A stretch of 64,000 nucleotides of DNA from Candidatus Dormiibacterota bacterium (GCA_035635555.1 DASQAT010000004.1:36796-100795), one strand, 5' to 3'. Shown: positions 7,614 to 16,370, counted from the first letter of the stretch. Notes: generated by a model not told the origin, from the letters alone. Program-made: numbers and translations.

Positions 7614-9200
7614 ATGGCTGATACCCGTTCGGCCGCCCCCAAGGTGACCTACGCGACCCTGGCGGCGGGCCAGACTCCCGAGTTCAACAAGGCGTACGAC
7701 GAGGCGGTCGAAAGGGTCAAGGGGGCTCTGGGGAAGACGCACGGCCTCCTCATCGGCGGCCGGGAAATCCCGGCCAAGGAAACGTTCGCCGACACGAGTC
7801 CGAGCGACACCCGTATCGTGCTCGGCCGTTTCGCGAGCGGCTCCCGCGCCGACGCCCAGGCGGCGATCGCCTCCGCGCGCAAGGCGTACGAGACCGTCTG
7901 GCGCGACCTCCCCTGGCGAGAGCGGGTCGCCTTCATCCGCAAGACCGCGTCGATCATCGAGAAGCGCCGCTACGACATCGCCGCTCTCATGAGCTTGGAG
8001 GTGGGCAAGAACCGCCTGGAGGCGATGGGGGACGGCCAGGAGACGGCCGACCTGATGAACTACTACTGCGACCAGCTGGAAAGACACCAGGGGTTCGAAG
8101 AGCCTATGGACCGGCTGTCCGACAAGGAGGACAACCGGGACGTCCTGCGCCCGTTCGGAGTCTGGGTCATCATCTCCCCCTTCAATTTCCCGATGGCGCT
8201 CTCGGGAGGGCCCTCATCGGGGGCGCTCCTGGGAGGGAACACGGTCGTCTTCAAGCCGGCGACCGACACGCCGATGACCGGCTACGCCCTGGCGGAATGC
8301 TACCGCGAAGCCGGACTGCCGGAGGGAGTCTTCAACTACGTGACGGGTCCGGGGTCGAGCGTCGGAGACGAGCTGGTGACGAACGCGGGCGCCGACGGCA
8401 TCCTGTTCACGGGCTCGCGCGAAGTCGGCTTCGACATCTTCAGGAAATTCTCGCGCTCCTATCCGAAGCCGTGCATCGCCGAGATGGGCGGCAAGAATCC
8501 TGCGATCATCGCCGCCAGCGCCGATCTCGAGGCGGCGACGGACGGTGTCCTGAAATCCGCCTTCGGTCTGCAGGGACAGAAGTGCAGCGCCTGCTCGCGC
8601 ATCTACGTGCACAAGTCCGTGGCCCGGCCGTTCGCCGACCTCCTGGTCGAGAAGACGAACCGGATCGCCATCGGAGATCCGGTCAGGAAGGAGAACTGGC
8701 TCGGTCCGGTCATCAACAAGGCGGCCCACGACAAGTACGCCCGGTTCGTCGAGATCGGCAGAAAGGACGGAAAGATCCTGGCGGGTGGCGAGCTGCTGCG
8801 CGGCGAGCCGTACGACCACGGATTCTTCGTGAAGCCGACCCTCATCGGCGGGCTGCCGAAGGAGCACCGGCTGATGCACGACGAGATGTTCCTGCCGATC
8901 ACCTGCCTGTGGGAGTTCGACACGTTCGAGGAGGCGATCGAGCTTGCGAACCGGACCGAGTATGGTCTCACCGCGGGTCTGTTCAGCCGGGACGAAACGG
9001 AGATCAAGAAGTTCTTCGATCGGATCGAAGCGGGGGTCGTCTACGTCAACCGGCGCGCCGGCGCCACGACCGGCGCCTGGCCCGGGATCAACCCCTTCGG
9101 AGGCTGGAAGGGGAGCGGTTCGTCGGGCAAGTCCTCCGGCGGACCTTACTACGCCGCCCAGTTCATGCGGGAGCAGAGCCGCACGCTGATCAAGGGGTAG
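7614..9200 (+). CDS. L-glutamate gamma-semialdehyde (1-pyrroline-5-carboxylate) dehydrogenase
   Basis: A 528-residue aldehyde dehydrogenase of the PruA/RocA branch, which oxidises glutamate semialdehyde to glutamate with NAD in proline breakdown. Family landmarks are the N-terminal extension (GLLIGGREIPAKETFADTSP), VIISPFNFPMAL, FKPATDTPMTG, FTGSREVGFDI, the catalytic Glu in CIAEMGGKNPAII and the nucleophile Cys in GLQGQKCSACSR. The C terminus has GAWPGINPFGGWKGSGSSGK, characteristic of P5C dehydrogenases. No proline dehydrogenase (putA/prodh) is adjacent, so it stands alone. A strong AGGAGG ribosome site fixes the start. The macrodomain gene follows after 19 nt, so the two may be cotranscribed. 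Confidence 0.9.
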   Translation: MADTRSAAPKVTYATLAAGQTPEFNKAYDEAVERVKGALGKTHGLLIGGREIPAKETFADTSPSDTRIVLGRFASGSRADAQAAIASARKAYETVWRDLPWRERVAFIRKTASIIEKRRYDIAALMSLEVGKNRLEAMGDGQETADLMNYYCDQLERHQGFEEPMDRLSDKEDNRDVLRPFGVWVIISPFNFPMALSGGPSSGALLGGNTVVFKPATDTPMTGYALAECYREAGLPEGVFNYVTGPGSSVGDELVTNAGADGILFTGSREVGFDIFRKFSRSYPKPCIAEMGGKNPAIIAASADLEAATDGVLKSAFGLQGQKCSACSRIYVHKSVARPFADLLVEKTNRIAIGDPVRKENWLGPVINKAAHDKYARFVEIGRKDGKILAGGELLRGEPYDHGFFVKPTLIGGLPKEHRLMHDEMFLPITCLWEFDTFEEAIELANRTEYGLTAGLFSRDETEIKKFFDRIEAGVVYVNRRAGATTGAWPGINPFGGWKGSGSSGKSSGGPYYAAQFMREQSRTLIKG

Positions 9201-9219
9201 GCCCTCGAGGGGGCCGGTC

Positions 9220-9774
9220 ATGCAGGTGCTTACGGTCGGCGACTCGAGGCTCGTCCTGGTCCAGGGGGACATCACCCTGCAGGACACCGACGCGATCGTG
9301 AACGCCGCCAACACATCCCTTCTGGGCGGCGGAGGCGTCGACGGCGCGATCCACCGGGCGGGCGGCCCGCAGATCCTCGAAGAGTGCCGCTCGATCGTGG
9401 CCAGGCAGGGGGGCTGCCCCACGGGACAGGCGGTCGTCACCGGGGGCGGCCGGCTGAAGGCGCGCTTCGTCATCCATGCCGTGGGGCCGGTGTGGCGGGG
9501 GGGCGGCCACGGCGAGGACGCGGCGCTCCGCAGCGCCTACGCCGCCAGCCTGGCCCAGGCCCTCGCCGTCGGCGCGGAGTCCGTTTCCTTCCCCTGCATC
9601 AGCACCGGGATCTACGGATTCCCCGTCGAGCGGGCCGCCCGCATCGCCTGCGACGCTGTGGCGGCTTTCGTGACCGAGCACGGCCGTCCGCGCGAGGTGC
9701 GGTTCGTCGTCTTCAGCGCTCGGGACTACGCGGTCTACGCCCCTTTGATTGACGGCACCCCCTCCGGATCCTGA
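9220..9774 (+). CDS. Macrodomain protein, probable O-acetyl-ADP-ribose deacetylase
   Basis: A 184-residue stand-alone macrodomain close to the MacroD/YmdB type. It shows VQGDITLQDTDAIVNAANTS, the glycine-rich ADP-ribose loop LLGGGGVDGAIHRAGG, VIHAVGPVW, and the second phosphate loop CISTGIYGFP. Enzymes of this type remove ADP-ribose or acetyl groups from ADP-ribosylated substrates in the cytoplasm. The catalytic Asp of the MacroD class is present in GGVDGAIH. It follows the P5C dehydrogenase by 19 nt on the same strand, with a weak purine-rich ribosome site. A partner ADP-ribosyltransferase is not visible in the window. Confidence 0.9.
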   Translation: MQVLTVGDSRLVLVQGDITLQDTDAIVNAANTSLLGGGGVDGAIHRAGGPQILEECRSIVARQGGCPTGQAVVTGGGRLKARFVIHAVGPVWRGGGHGEDAALRSAYAASLAQALAVGAESVSFPCISTGIYGFPVERAARIACDAVAAFVTEHGRPREVRFVVFSARDYAVYAPLIDGTPSGS

Positions 9775-9861
9775 GTCGCGACGGGGCCCGGGTCGCCCCC
9801 ACGTGGCTTCGGGTCGTCACCACCCGTCCGTTCGCTTATCCTGCTCACATCAACGCGCGGA

Positions 9862-10593
9862 ATGCGTCCAATGAAGATGCAGGGGGCCAGCGGAGAGCCG
9901 GGGAACGTGAATCCACCGGATGAGGCTCGACTCATCGGCGAGGCGCAGCGGGGGAGTGCTGTGGCATTCGAGGACCTGGTGCGCCGTTACGACTCGGGCG
10001 TGCTCCGGCTGGCGCTCAGGATCGTGCGGTCCGAGGAGGAGGCGCGTGAGATCTACCAGGAGGCGTTTCTCAGGACGTTCAGCACGATCGGCGAGTTCCG
10101 GGGCGAGTGCTCCTTCGGGACCTGGCTCTACAGGATCGTCACGAACCTGTGCCTGGACCACACGCGCCGGCACCGGGCCGGACGGCGGAACGCTCCGCTT
10201 CTCCCGCTCGACGGCGAGCGCGGGGACCGCTGGACCGTCGAGGCGGCCCGGCTTCTGGTCGACCGGCGGCCGGGGAGCGATCCTGAGAGGGTCCTCGAAT
10301 CGGGCGAAGTGCGCCGCCGCGTCGTCGAGGCGCTCGCGCTCCTGCCGGAGCGCGAGCGGCTGGTGTTCGAGCTGCGGCACGACCAGGGGCTGCGCCTGGC
10401 CGCGATCGCGGAGATCCTGGAGACCTCCGACCAGACGATCCGGAACTGCCTGTACCGGGCGCACCAGCGACTGCGCGCGGCGCTCGCCGACCTCAGAGAG
10501 ATCGCGGCCGATGGGGCGTCCGGCCGGGCCCCATCTCGCGACAGAACCGTCCGACTCGGGGGCCGACCCGAGAGGGCGAATGGGGTGGAATGA
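9862..10593 (+). CDS. RNA polymerase ECF-type sigma factor
   Basis: Up to 243 residues with sigma region 2 (AFEDLVRRYDSGVLRLAL, EEAREIYQEAFLRTFSTI, FGTWLYRIVTNLCLDHTRR) and region 4 (ALALLPERERLVFELRHDQ, LAAIAEILETSDQTIRNCL), the standard ECF layout. A linker of about 45 residues separates them, and a 30-residue basic tail follows region 4. It directs transcription of its own regulon, presumably including this operon. The stop overlaps the start of the anti-sigma gene by 4 nt (ATGA at 10590), so the two are translationally coupled. The start is uncertain: ATGs at 9862, 9871 and 9877 and a GTG at 9907 are all in frame and the conserved part begins near 9925. Confidence 0.88.
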   Translation: MRPMKMQGASGEPGNVNPPDEARLIGEAQRGSAVAFEDLVRRYDSGVLRLALRIVRSEEEAREIYQEAFLRTFSTIGEFRGECSFGTWLYRIVTNLCLDHTRRHRAGRRNAPLLPLDGERGDRWTVEAARLLVDRRPGSDPERVLESGEVRRRVVEALALLPERERLVFELRHDQGLRLAAIAEILETSDQTIRNCLYRAHQRLRAALADLREIAADGASGRAPSRDRTVRLGGRPERANGVE

Positions 10594-11516
10594 TGCTCTG
10601 TGAAAAGAACCGCGAATCCATCGTGATGATGATCCACGACGAGCTGGAGGAGGCGGAGCGCCGCGACCTGGAGACGCATCTTCATGACTGCCCGACCTGC
10701 GCGGCCGTGCTGGAGGAGGAGCGGCGGCTGATGGAGCTCGTCGCCCGCTCGTCGGAAGGGGAGCCCGCCCCGGATCTTCTGCGACGATGTCGCGAGGACC
10801 TGCACCGGGCCCTGGGCGGAGCGACGACCGCGGGGAGTCGTTCCGGGACCGCCGCGGCGCTCCGAGGCTGGAGAGTGCGGCTGTCGCCCGCGTGGGCCAC
10901 GGCTCTGCTCGCGGCAGGCTTCGCCTTCGGCCGCGTCTTTCCCGGATCGGGGCTCTCGTCGCTGGGGGCCCGCCCGGAGACGGCCCTGGAGGCGGGGACC
11001 ACGATCGCCAACGTCGATTTCCACGAGACCGATCCGCTCTCCGACCGGATCAGCCTGACCTACGACACGCTGCGACGTACGTCCCTCTCGGGGACAGCGG
11101 GCGACCCGCGGATCCGCCGGGTGCTGGTCGACACGGTGCGCGACAGCCGGAATGCCGGGCTGCGGCTGGAAGCCCTCGACGTTCTGCGCGGTCACGTCGA
11201 CGATCGCGAGGTGCGCGCCGCCCTCGTGCGCGCGGTGCGCGACGACGACAACGCCGGCGCCCGGCTCAAGGCCCTCGAGGCCCTGAGGGGGCGCGCGGCC
11301 GACGACCCCGAAGTACGCGGCGCCATCATCGATGCGCTCGTGAAGGACACGAATCCTGGAGTGCGCGTGCGGGCCGTCGACGCGCTCCAGGGGACGCGAG
11401 GCCCCGAGACGCTGGCGGTGCTGAAACGGCTGGCCGACCAGGATCCCAACGAGTACGTGCGCCTGCGCTCGGCCGCCCTGGTCAGCGAGATGCTGCCGCA
11501 GGAGCGCGCGCGATGA
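10590..11516 (+). CDS. Zinc-finger anti-sigma factor with HEAT-repeat outer domain
   Basis: The 308-residue protein starts with a ZAS-type anti-sigma domain: HLHDCPTC gives the HxxxCxxC zinc motif, and the preceding helix ELEEAERRDLETHL is typical of zf-HC2 proteins. A single hydrophobic segment (WATALLAAGFAFGRVF) crosses the membrane. The part beyond it, from about residue 165, is made of four HEAT repeats (DPRIRRVLVDTVRDS, DDREVRAALVRAVRDD, DDPEVRGAIIDALVKD, NPGVRVRAVDAL). The N-terminal domain should hold the ECF factor encoded immediately upstream. The outer HEAT domain is an unusual sensor and presumably binds a protein. Both ends overlap neighbours by 4 nt. Confidence 0.88.
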   Translation: MMLCEKNRESIVMMIHDELEEAERRDLETHLHDCPTCAAVLEEERRLMELVARSSEGEPAPDLLRRCREDLHRALGGATTAGSRSGTAAALRGWRVRLSPAWATALLAAGFAFGRVFPGSGLSSLGARPETALEAGTTIANVDFHETDPLSDRISLTYDTLRRTSLSGTAGDPRIRRVLVDTVRDSRNAGLRLEALDVLRGHVDDREVRAALVRAVRDDDNAGARLKALEALRGRAADDPEVRGAIIDALVKDTNPGVRVRAVDALQGTRGPETLAVLKRLADQDPNEYVRLRSAALVSEMLPQERAR

Positions 11517-12733
11517 GCCGGCGTCCCGTTCTCCGCTCCTGGGTGATCGCCGTGCTCTGCGCCTGCGCCGTGGCCGCCTCGCTCCGCGCCCAGGAGGCGC
11601 GCTATTACGCAGAGGGGCGCTTCCTGGTGCACGAGATCGCGGGGGTGGTGCGCGAGCCGGCGACCCGCATCCGCATCGAGACCGACCTCGGATCGGTGAC
11701 CGTGCGGGCCGGCTCCGGCCCCGTAGTCCGCTACCGCATCCACGTGCGCACCCGGGGAGGAGACGACGCCGCGGCGCGGCGCCTCCTCGACGGGATGCAG
11801 ATGAGCGCCTCGATGATCGGCGGCGTGCTCCTGTTCCGGGGCCAGGCCTCCGCTGCGGGGGCGGCGCGCGATCTGTCGGCCGATTTCGAGATCGAAGTGC
11901 CGGCGAAGACCGAGGAGATCGAGGTCGTGACCGGTGCAGGGGACGTCGCGGCGAGCGGGCTCGCGGGCCGGGCGACCCTCGCCACGCGCGGCGGCAACAT
12001 CACGGTCGACCGTCTGGGCGGGACGCTCAAGGCCGAGACGCGCGGCGGGAACATCGACGTCGGCACCGTCGGGGCGGCGGCCCGGCTGATCACGGCCGGG
12101 GGGAACGTGCGCCTGGAGTCGGCGGCCGGAGAAGTGGTGGCGCAGACGTCCGGCGGCGACGTCGTGATCAGGAGCGTCTCCGACCAGGTGCGCGCCGAGA
12201 CCGGCGGCGGGAACGTGCTCGTCGAGTCGGCCGATGGCGACGTGTCGGCGCAGACATCGGGAGGGAGCATCAGCGTCGGACGCTCGAAGGGCGAGGTGAC
12301 GGCCGCGACCGGCGGCGGCAGCATCCGGATCACCTCGGCGGGGGGCGGTGTGCGCTGCGAGAGCGGAGCGGGTCCCATCTTCCTCAAGGGGATCGGGGGA
12401 CCGATCCGGGCGGTCACCTCGGCGGGGAGCATCCAGGCCGAGCTTCTCGGGACGGCCCGCTCGCTGTTCGATTCAGACCTGCAGACGTGGCAGGGGGACG
12501 TCACGCTGGAGGTGCCCGAGACCCTGCCGTTGACCATCCGCGCCGTCGTCGACAATTCGAAGGGGAACCGAATCAAGAGCGCCTTCCCGCTGCGCGTCTA
12601 CCGTGAGGCGGAGGACGCCGGCCGGCCGGTCGAGATCGGCGAAGGCTCCATCGCCGGTGGGGGCTCGCTCATCAAGATCCGGACCCTCGACGGCCACATC
12701 GCTATCCAGAAGACCAAGATAACCGAACCATGA
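11513..12733 (+). CDS. DUF4097-family secreted beta-helix-like protein
   Basis: A 406-residue protein with a signal peptide (SWVIAVLCACAVAASLRAQ) and a long run of short beta repeats, each about 18-20 residues, such as GRATLATRGGNITVDRLGG, GTLKAETRGGNIDVGT, EVVAQTSGGDVVIRS and EVTAATGGGSIRITS. This is the DUF4097 pattern, also called putative adhesin, often found beside anti-sigma factors and PspC proteins in envelope-stress operons. It is expected to be periplasmic or surface exposed. The ATG at 11513 overlaps the anti-sigma stop by 4 nt, and its own stop overlaps an ATG of the PDZ gene. Function is not established for the family. Confidence 0.85.
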   Translation: MSRRPVLRSWVIAVLCACAVAASLRAQEARYYAEGRFLVHEIAGVVREPATRIRIETDLGSVTVRAGSGPVVRYRIHVRTRGGDDAAARRLLDGMQMSASMIGGVLLFRGQASAAGAARDLSADFEIEVPAKTEEIEVVTGAGDVAASGLAGRATLATRGGNITVDRLGGTLKAETRGGNIDVGTVGAAARLITAGGNVRLESAAGEVVAQTSGGDVVIRSVSDQVRAETGGGNVLVESADGDVSAQTSGGSISVGRSKGEVTAATGGGSIRITSAGGGVRCESGAGPIFLKGIGGPIRAVTSAGSIQAELLGTARSLFDSDLQTWQGDVTLEVPETLPLTIRAVVDNSKGNRIKSAFPLRVYREAEDAGRPVEIGEGSIAGGGSLIKIRTLDGHIAIQKTKITEP

Positions 12734-12750
12734 ACCGGGAGGTCACGTCC

Positions 12751-13794
12751 ATGTCGAGAACGCCCGTCGTCCTGGCAACGCTGCTCCTGCTCGCCGCCGC
12801 CCCGGCCTCGGCCGCGCGGCCGGCGCCGCCGCCGTCCCCGGCCTCCGGAGAGACGCCGTCCACTCCGCGGCCGGCGCCCCGCGCCCCCCGCGACCACATG
12901 ATCTTCATGTCGTCGGAGGGCTCGTGGCTCGGCGTCAGCATCGCCGACATCACTTCCGAAAGGGCAAAGGAGCTGGGCATGAAGGAGGAGACCGGTGCCG
13001 AGGTCACCTCCGTGATGCCGGGCAGCCCCGCCGAGGAGGCTGGTCTTCAGAAGAAAGACGTGATCCTCGAGTACCAGGGGACGCGCATCGAGGGCGCCAT
13101 GCAGCTCACGCGCATGGTGCGCGAGACTCCGCCCGGCCGCACCGTGACGGTCAAGACGCTGCGCGATGGGGAGACGCGGGTGGTGAAGGTCAAGGTCGCC
13201 GAGCACGACGGTGAGGAGCACGGGGGGATGTTCCACAGGCGGATCGAGATCCCGCCTATCGAGATGCCCGACATCGACCTGCCGGACATACCGTTCCTCG
13301 GGAGCGTCCCGTCCTCCTCGCGCCTGGGGGTCTCCGTCGAGAACCTCGGCGATCAGCTCGGCGAGTACTTCGGCGTGAAAAGCGGAGACGGGGTGCTGGT
13401 GCGCTCGGTCAAGAAGGGGAGCCCCGCGGAGAGCGCAGGGCTGCGCGCCGGGGACGTGATCGTGAAAGTGGACGGCGAGAGAATCTCCGACGCCGCCGAT
13501 CTGCGGAGCCTCCTGCGCGGCCACCGCGGCAAGGCCTTCCCGATCAGCATCGTGCGCGACCGCCGTGAGCAGAACGTCACCGTCACGCTGCCCAAGCCGG
13601 AGGAGCCTCCCGAGGAGGAGCAGGAGGAGTCGCGCTCCAGGGATCCGCAGAGGGAGCGCCACCAGAAGCAGGCCGACCTCGCCGCCCTCATCCAGGAGCG
13701 CGTCCGCAGCAGGATGGATCAGGCCAGGGCCAGGCTGGAGGCGGCGCAGGCCGAGTTGGAAGCCCGGTCAGGCGCGGCGGACGACGATATCTAG
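12751..13794 (+). CDS. Secreted tandem-PDZ protein
   Basis: About 347 residues: signal peptide (PVVLATLLLLAAAPASA), Pro-rich linker, then two PDZ domains. The first has SWLGVSIADIT ... VTSVMPGSPAEEAGLQKKD with VILEYQGTRIEG, and the second SRLGVSVENLG ... VRSVKKGSPAESAGLRAGD with VIVKVDGERIS. A charged coiled-coil tail (EEPPEEEQEESRSRD ... ARLEAAQAELEA) ends it. No protease domain is attached, so it likely binds exposed C termini in the periplasm, perhaps to control anti-sigma cleavage. A GGGAGGT ribosome site (about 12736) points to the ATG at 12751. An ATG at 12730 that overlaps the previous stop by 4 nt is the alternative and would add seven residues. Last gene of the sigma operon. Confidence 0.85.
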   Translation: MSRTPVVLATLLLLAAAPASAARPAPPPSPASGETPSTPRPAPRAPRDHMIFMSSEGSWLGVSIADITSERAKELGMKEETGAEVTSVMPGSPAEEAGLQKKDVILEYQGTRIEGAMQLTRMVRETPPGRTVTVKTLRDGETRVVKVKVAEHDGEEHGGMFHRRIEIPPIEMPDIDLPDIPFLGSVPSSSRLGVSVENLGDQLGEYFGVKSGDGVLVRSVKKGSPAESAGLRAGDVIVKVDGERISDAADLRSLLRGHRGKAFPISIVRDRREQNVTVTLPKPEEPPEEEQEESRSRDPQRERHQKQADLAALIQERVRSRMDQARARLEAAQAELEARSGAADDDI

Positions 13795-13878
13795 AACTCA
13801 GGCTCCCGTCCTCCGGCGGGGGCCGCGGACTTCGCCCGGGCCGTTCCTCCCACCTCAAAGCGCTGTCAGTCGGCACGG

Positions 13879-13904
13879 CCCGGCGCCCCGCAGGGGGCGC
13901 CGGG
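13879..13904. terminator. GC hairpin between convergent genes
   Basis: CCCGGCGCCCC at 13879-13889 pairs perfectly with GGGGCGCCGGG at 13894-13904 around a 4-nt loop. It sits in the 320-nt gap between the PDZ gene (plus) and a secreted-protein gene (minus) and could stop transcription from either side, although no T-run follows. A 67-residue open frame at 13969-14172 in the same gap is not convincing. Nothing else is seen in this gap. Confidence 0.5.
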
Positions 13905-14114
13905 CTCCCCCCCGGGGGCCTGTGTCGGCCCTTGCCACCCGGCCCCGGTATCCCGTAACCTTCGGAAAATGGCCGACGACTCACGCGGCGCGCGTCATCC
14001 GCGAGCTGGGCCTGGGACGTACGCCACCGGATCTCGGGTGGGACGTGCTCTGTACCTGGTCGCGGCGACGGTGCCGCTGTGCCTCCTGGGGATCCATCTC
14101 ATGCGCCGACACTC

Positions 14115-14621
14115 CTACTGCACGTCGATGGCCACGATGAGCCAGGTCCGGTCCTTCATCTCCATGCCGTGATGCGGCTCCGTTCCCTTCCCCTCATAGC
14201 GATACCAGGCGCCGGGCTTCATCGTCCCCCGCTGCGGGTCGATGGCGGGAAATTCCGACAGGCGCAAGCCCTTCGCGACCAGCGGGGCGGCGTCGATGAA
14301 GTAGACGATGTCCTCGTCTGTGTCCTCGGGCTTCGTGCTGTAGTGCGCCATCACCGGTCCGCCGGTGTTGAGGCACATCTCGCCGGTCTTGGAGGCGAAG
14401 TCGATCGCCATCGCCGGCTTGAGCGCCAGGATGCGGGCGACGGCCATGACCTCGGCCTGCGCCACCGCGGGCAGCTTCTGGATGGCATCGCACGCCGGTT
14501 CTCGACCCTTGTCCGGAGTCGTTTCGCCGGGCGCGCCGGCCGCGGTCGCCAGGATCGCCAGGGAGGTGACCGCGATCGCGCGCCATCCCCGACCCGGTGT
14601 GAATGTTCCGTTCAGTCGCAT
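14115..14621 (-). CDS. Secreted hypothetical protein, 168 residues
   Basis: I do not recognise the family. The protein begins MRLNGTFTPGRGWRAIAVT and continues SLAILATAAGAPGE, a signal peptide, and then has a single compact domain with two Cys (PACDAIQKLP and GEMCLNTGG) that could form a disulphide. Phrases such as YFIDAAPLVAKG, GAWYRYEGKGTEPHHGMEM and RTWLIVAIDVQ suggest a mixed alpha/beta fold. A clear AAGGAG ribosome site lies 8 nt before the ATG at 14621, which fixes the start and argues against longer frames. It is monocistronic between a convergent operon and the next minus-strand gene. Confidence 0.65.
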   Translation of the reverse strand: MRLNGTFTPGRGWRAIAVTSLAILATAAGAPGETTPDKGREPACDAIQKLPAVAQAEVMAVARILALKPAMAIDFASKTGEMCLNTGGPVMAHYSTKPEDTDEDIVYFIDAAPLVAKGLRLSEFPAIDPQRGTMKPGAWYRYEGKGTEPHHGMEMKDRTWLIVAIDVQ

Positions 14622-14688
14622 GGAGTCGTCTCCTTCGCATGGGACGTTCGGTCCCGAGGGTAACACTTCCACGTGGACCGGGGGCCGC

Positions 14689-15393
14689 TCAGATGAACAC
14701 CGCCGCGGCGACCGACAGGAGTGACAGGGCGCGCGTCCGGTCGAGAAGGCGCAGCCGATCCGCGAACGCCGCGGTGCCCGCCCCGGGTGACGCGAGGAGA
14801 TCGAGGTAGACGACGGCGGGCCGCAGGCCGGCGCTCTTCTTCGCGAGCCTGCCGAATCGATCCGGGCCGTCCCTGCGCGCCCTGAGGCGTCGGGCGCGTG
14901 CCGCGCGCGCCAGCCGCGGGGCGTCGGCGGAGAGGATTGCATCCAGGGCCTCCCCGGAGGCGTCGCTCCACGCCTCGCGCACCCGCCCCGCGATCCCGAG
15001 GTGCTGCACGAGCAGGCCGTCCGTCGGGCGCTCCGGCAGGTTCATCGACCAGGAGGACAGGGGGATGAGATCGCGGAACATCCCGGTGTCCGCGGCGATG
15101 ACGGCGCCGCCCTCCAAAAGCGCGAGGATCGTCGCCTCCACGACGATCCCGGCGCCTCCCCGGTGCGGGGACAGGGACGCCGACAGCTCGGTGGCCTGAA
15201 GCGCGGCGTCGGAGTCGGCCGGAAGGAACGGCTCGTGCAGGGCGCGAGCCGGCAGGAGCTCCGGGCGCCAGAGAGAGGGCGGAACGATCACGCGTGCATG
15301 CCGCTGGCGCTCGACGATCCAGTCGATCGCAGGCCGGGTCGCGGGACGGTCCGGGTTGAACAGGAGGACGCGGACGCTCGGCCCCGGTGGCAT
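14689..15393 (-). CDS. Hypothetical protein, 234 residues
   Basis: No family is recognised. The N terminus (SVRVLLFNPDRPATRPA) and later GAGIVVEATILALLEGG, AVIAADTGMF resemble an alpha/beta nucleotide- or PIN-like fold, but no catalytic motif is evident. The C-terminal third is Arg/Ala-rich and ends in a weakly hydrophobic segment (ALSLLSVAAAVFI). It has no signal peptide. Reality of the gene is supported by a TAGGAT box 9 nt before the ATG, the same leaderless arrangement seen at many genes here, and by its isolation from any opposing gene. Composition is not distinct from neighbours. Confidence 0.55.
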   Translation of the reverse strand: MPPGPSVRVLLFNPDRPATRPAIDWIVERQRHARVIVPPSLWRPELLPARALHEPFLPADSDAALQATELSASLSPHRGGAGIVVEATILALLEGGAVIAADTGMFRDLIPLSSWSMNLPERPTDGLLVQHLGIAGRVREAWSDASGEALDAILSADAPRLARAARARRLRARRDGPDRFGRLAKKSAGLRPAVVYLDLLASPGAGTAAFADRLRLLDRTRALSLLSVAAAVFI

Positions 15394-15408
15394 CGAGGCC
15401 CAATCCTA
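15394..15408 (-). promoter_or_regulatory. -10 element TAGGAT, leaderless start of the 234-residue protein
   Basis: On the minus strand TAGGAT occupies 15408-15403 and is followed by 9 nt and the ATG at 15393. No ribosome site is present. Confidence 0.45.
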
Positions 15409-15450
15409 CACGAGCGGCGGGTGGAGCGGGGCCGGGCGCCTTTCGATCCG

Positions 15451-16254
15451 CTAGAACTTCACTCCGACGCCGATGTACGGCCCCTTGTAGGTGTTGTTGA
15501 CCGAGCCGAAGTCCTTGTCGGTGACGTCGAAGCGGAACTGGCGGTACCCGGCGAAGAACCCGAGGACGTGGGCCACGTACATCTCGGCCTGCACGCGGGC
15601 GTCGATGATGTCCACGTGCGTCCCCGACACGGTCGCCTGCACGCCGTTCAGCTCCGCCTTGATGTGGAAACCGGGCAGCGGCTTGATCGTGACGTAGGCC
15701 GCCAGGGTCGGGTAGGGGACGCTCTGGTCCAGCGAGGCCTGGCCGCTCACGGAGCCCTTGAGGTCCATCTTGATCTTGGCCTGGTTCACGCCCAGACCGA
15801 GCCCCACGTCCACCAGCTTCAGGTCGGCGATGCTGAACAGGAACTTGCCCTGGAGGAGCTTCACGTCGAGGTCGCTCTTCAAGTTCTGGCCGGCGGTGTA
15901 GAGCTTGTCGTCGAACACGAACGACTGACCGAGAGTCGTGTCTCCCGACCTGGACGAGTCGAAATAATCGAACACCAGCCGCGTCTTGCTCCAGCGGAAC
16001 CAGACCCGCCCCATGACCGTGTTGTCGGTCTTGTCGAGGCCGAGAGTGTCGTGGAAGTCGAAGGTCGTGCCGTTCAGGATCGAGCCGTCGATCGAGGCGC
16101 CGCCGTCCTGGCTCTGGTGCCAGTACGAGCCCTCGGCGCCGATCCAGTCTCCCAGCGCGAGGGCGGGACTCGGTGCGGCGCACAGCAGAACGAGCGCCAG
16201 CGGCAGCGAGACCAGGGCGTTCGACAGCGGCCTGCAAATCCTGCGCGATTTCAT
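15451..16254 (-). CDS. Predicted outer-membrane beta-barrel protein
   Basis: The 267-residue protein starts MKSRRICRPLSNALVSLPLA with a signal peptide ending near SPALALGD. The mature part alternates hydrophobic and polar residues in strand-sized blocks (GRVWFRWSKTRLVFDYFD, KLLQGKFLFSIADLKLVDV, GFHIKAELNGVQATVSG, VLGFFAGYRQFRFDV) and ends in aromatic Phe (YIGVGVKF), the classical signal of an outer-membrane barrel. Probably 8-10 strands. The ligand is unknown. A GAGGAGGGGG ribosome site precedes the ATG at 16254, so the longer upstream frame is rejected. It is divergent from the LeuA-like gene. Confidence 0.8.
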   Translation of the reverse strand: MKSRRICRPLSNALVSLPLALVLLCAAPSPALALGDWIGAEGSYWHQSQDGGASIDGSILNGTTFDFHDTLGLDKTDNTVMGRVWFRWSKTRLVFDYFDSSRSGDTTLGQSFVFDDKLYTAGQNLKSDLDVKLLQGKFLFSIADLKLVDVGLGLGVNQAKIKMDLKGSVSGQASLDQSVPYPTLAAYVTIKPLPGFHIKAELNGVQATVSGTHVDIIDARVQAEMYVAHVLGFFAGYRQFRFDVTDKDFGSVNNTYKGPYIGVGVKF

Positions 16255-16370
16255 GAATCCCCCTCCTCCCCGGGCGACCGGACGAGCGATGCATAACCTA
16301 GTGCCCGCCTCGCCACAGGGCAAGTCGCGGGGCTCCGACCGGGCCGCGGACGCGGGGTCCCGACGGTCGG

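Noticed and set aside
7614..9200. The aldehyde dehydrogenase as the BoxD enzyme of the benzoyl-CoA pathway.
   Set aside because: Its N- and C-terminal motifs match P5C dehydrogenases and it is 40 kb from boxBC. The second aldehyde dehydrogenase (55383-56810) is also not linked to the box operon.
13969..14172. A 67-residue plus-strand open frame with one hydrophobic stretch.
   Set aside because: It has no convincing ribosome site or promoter and overlaps the 3' end of the minus-strand secreted-protein gene. The evidence is too thin to call a gene.
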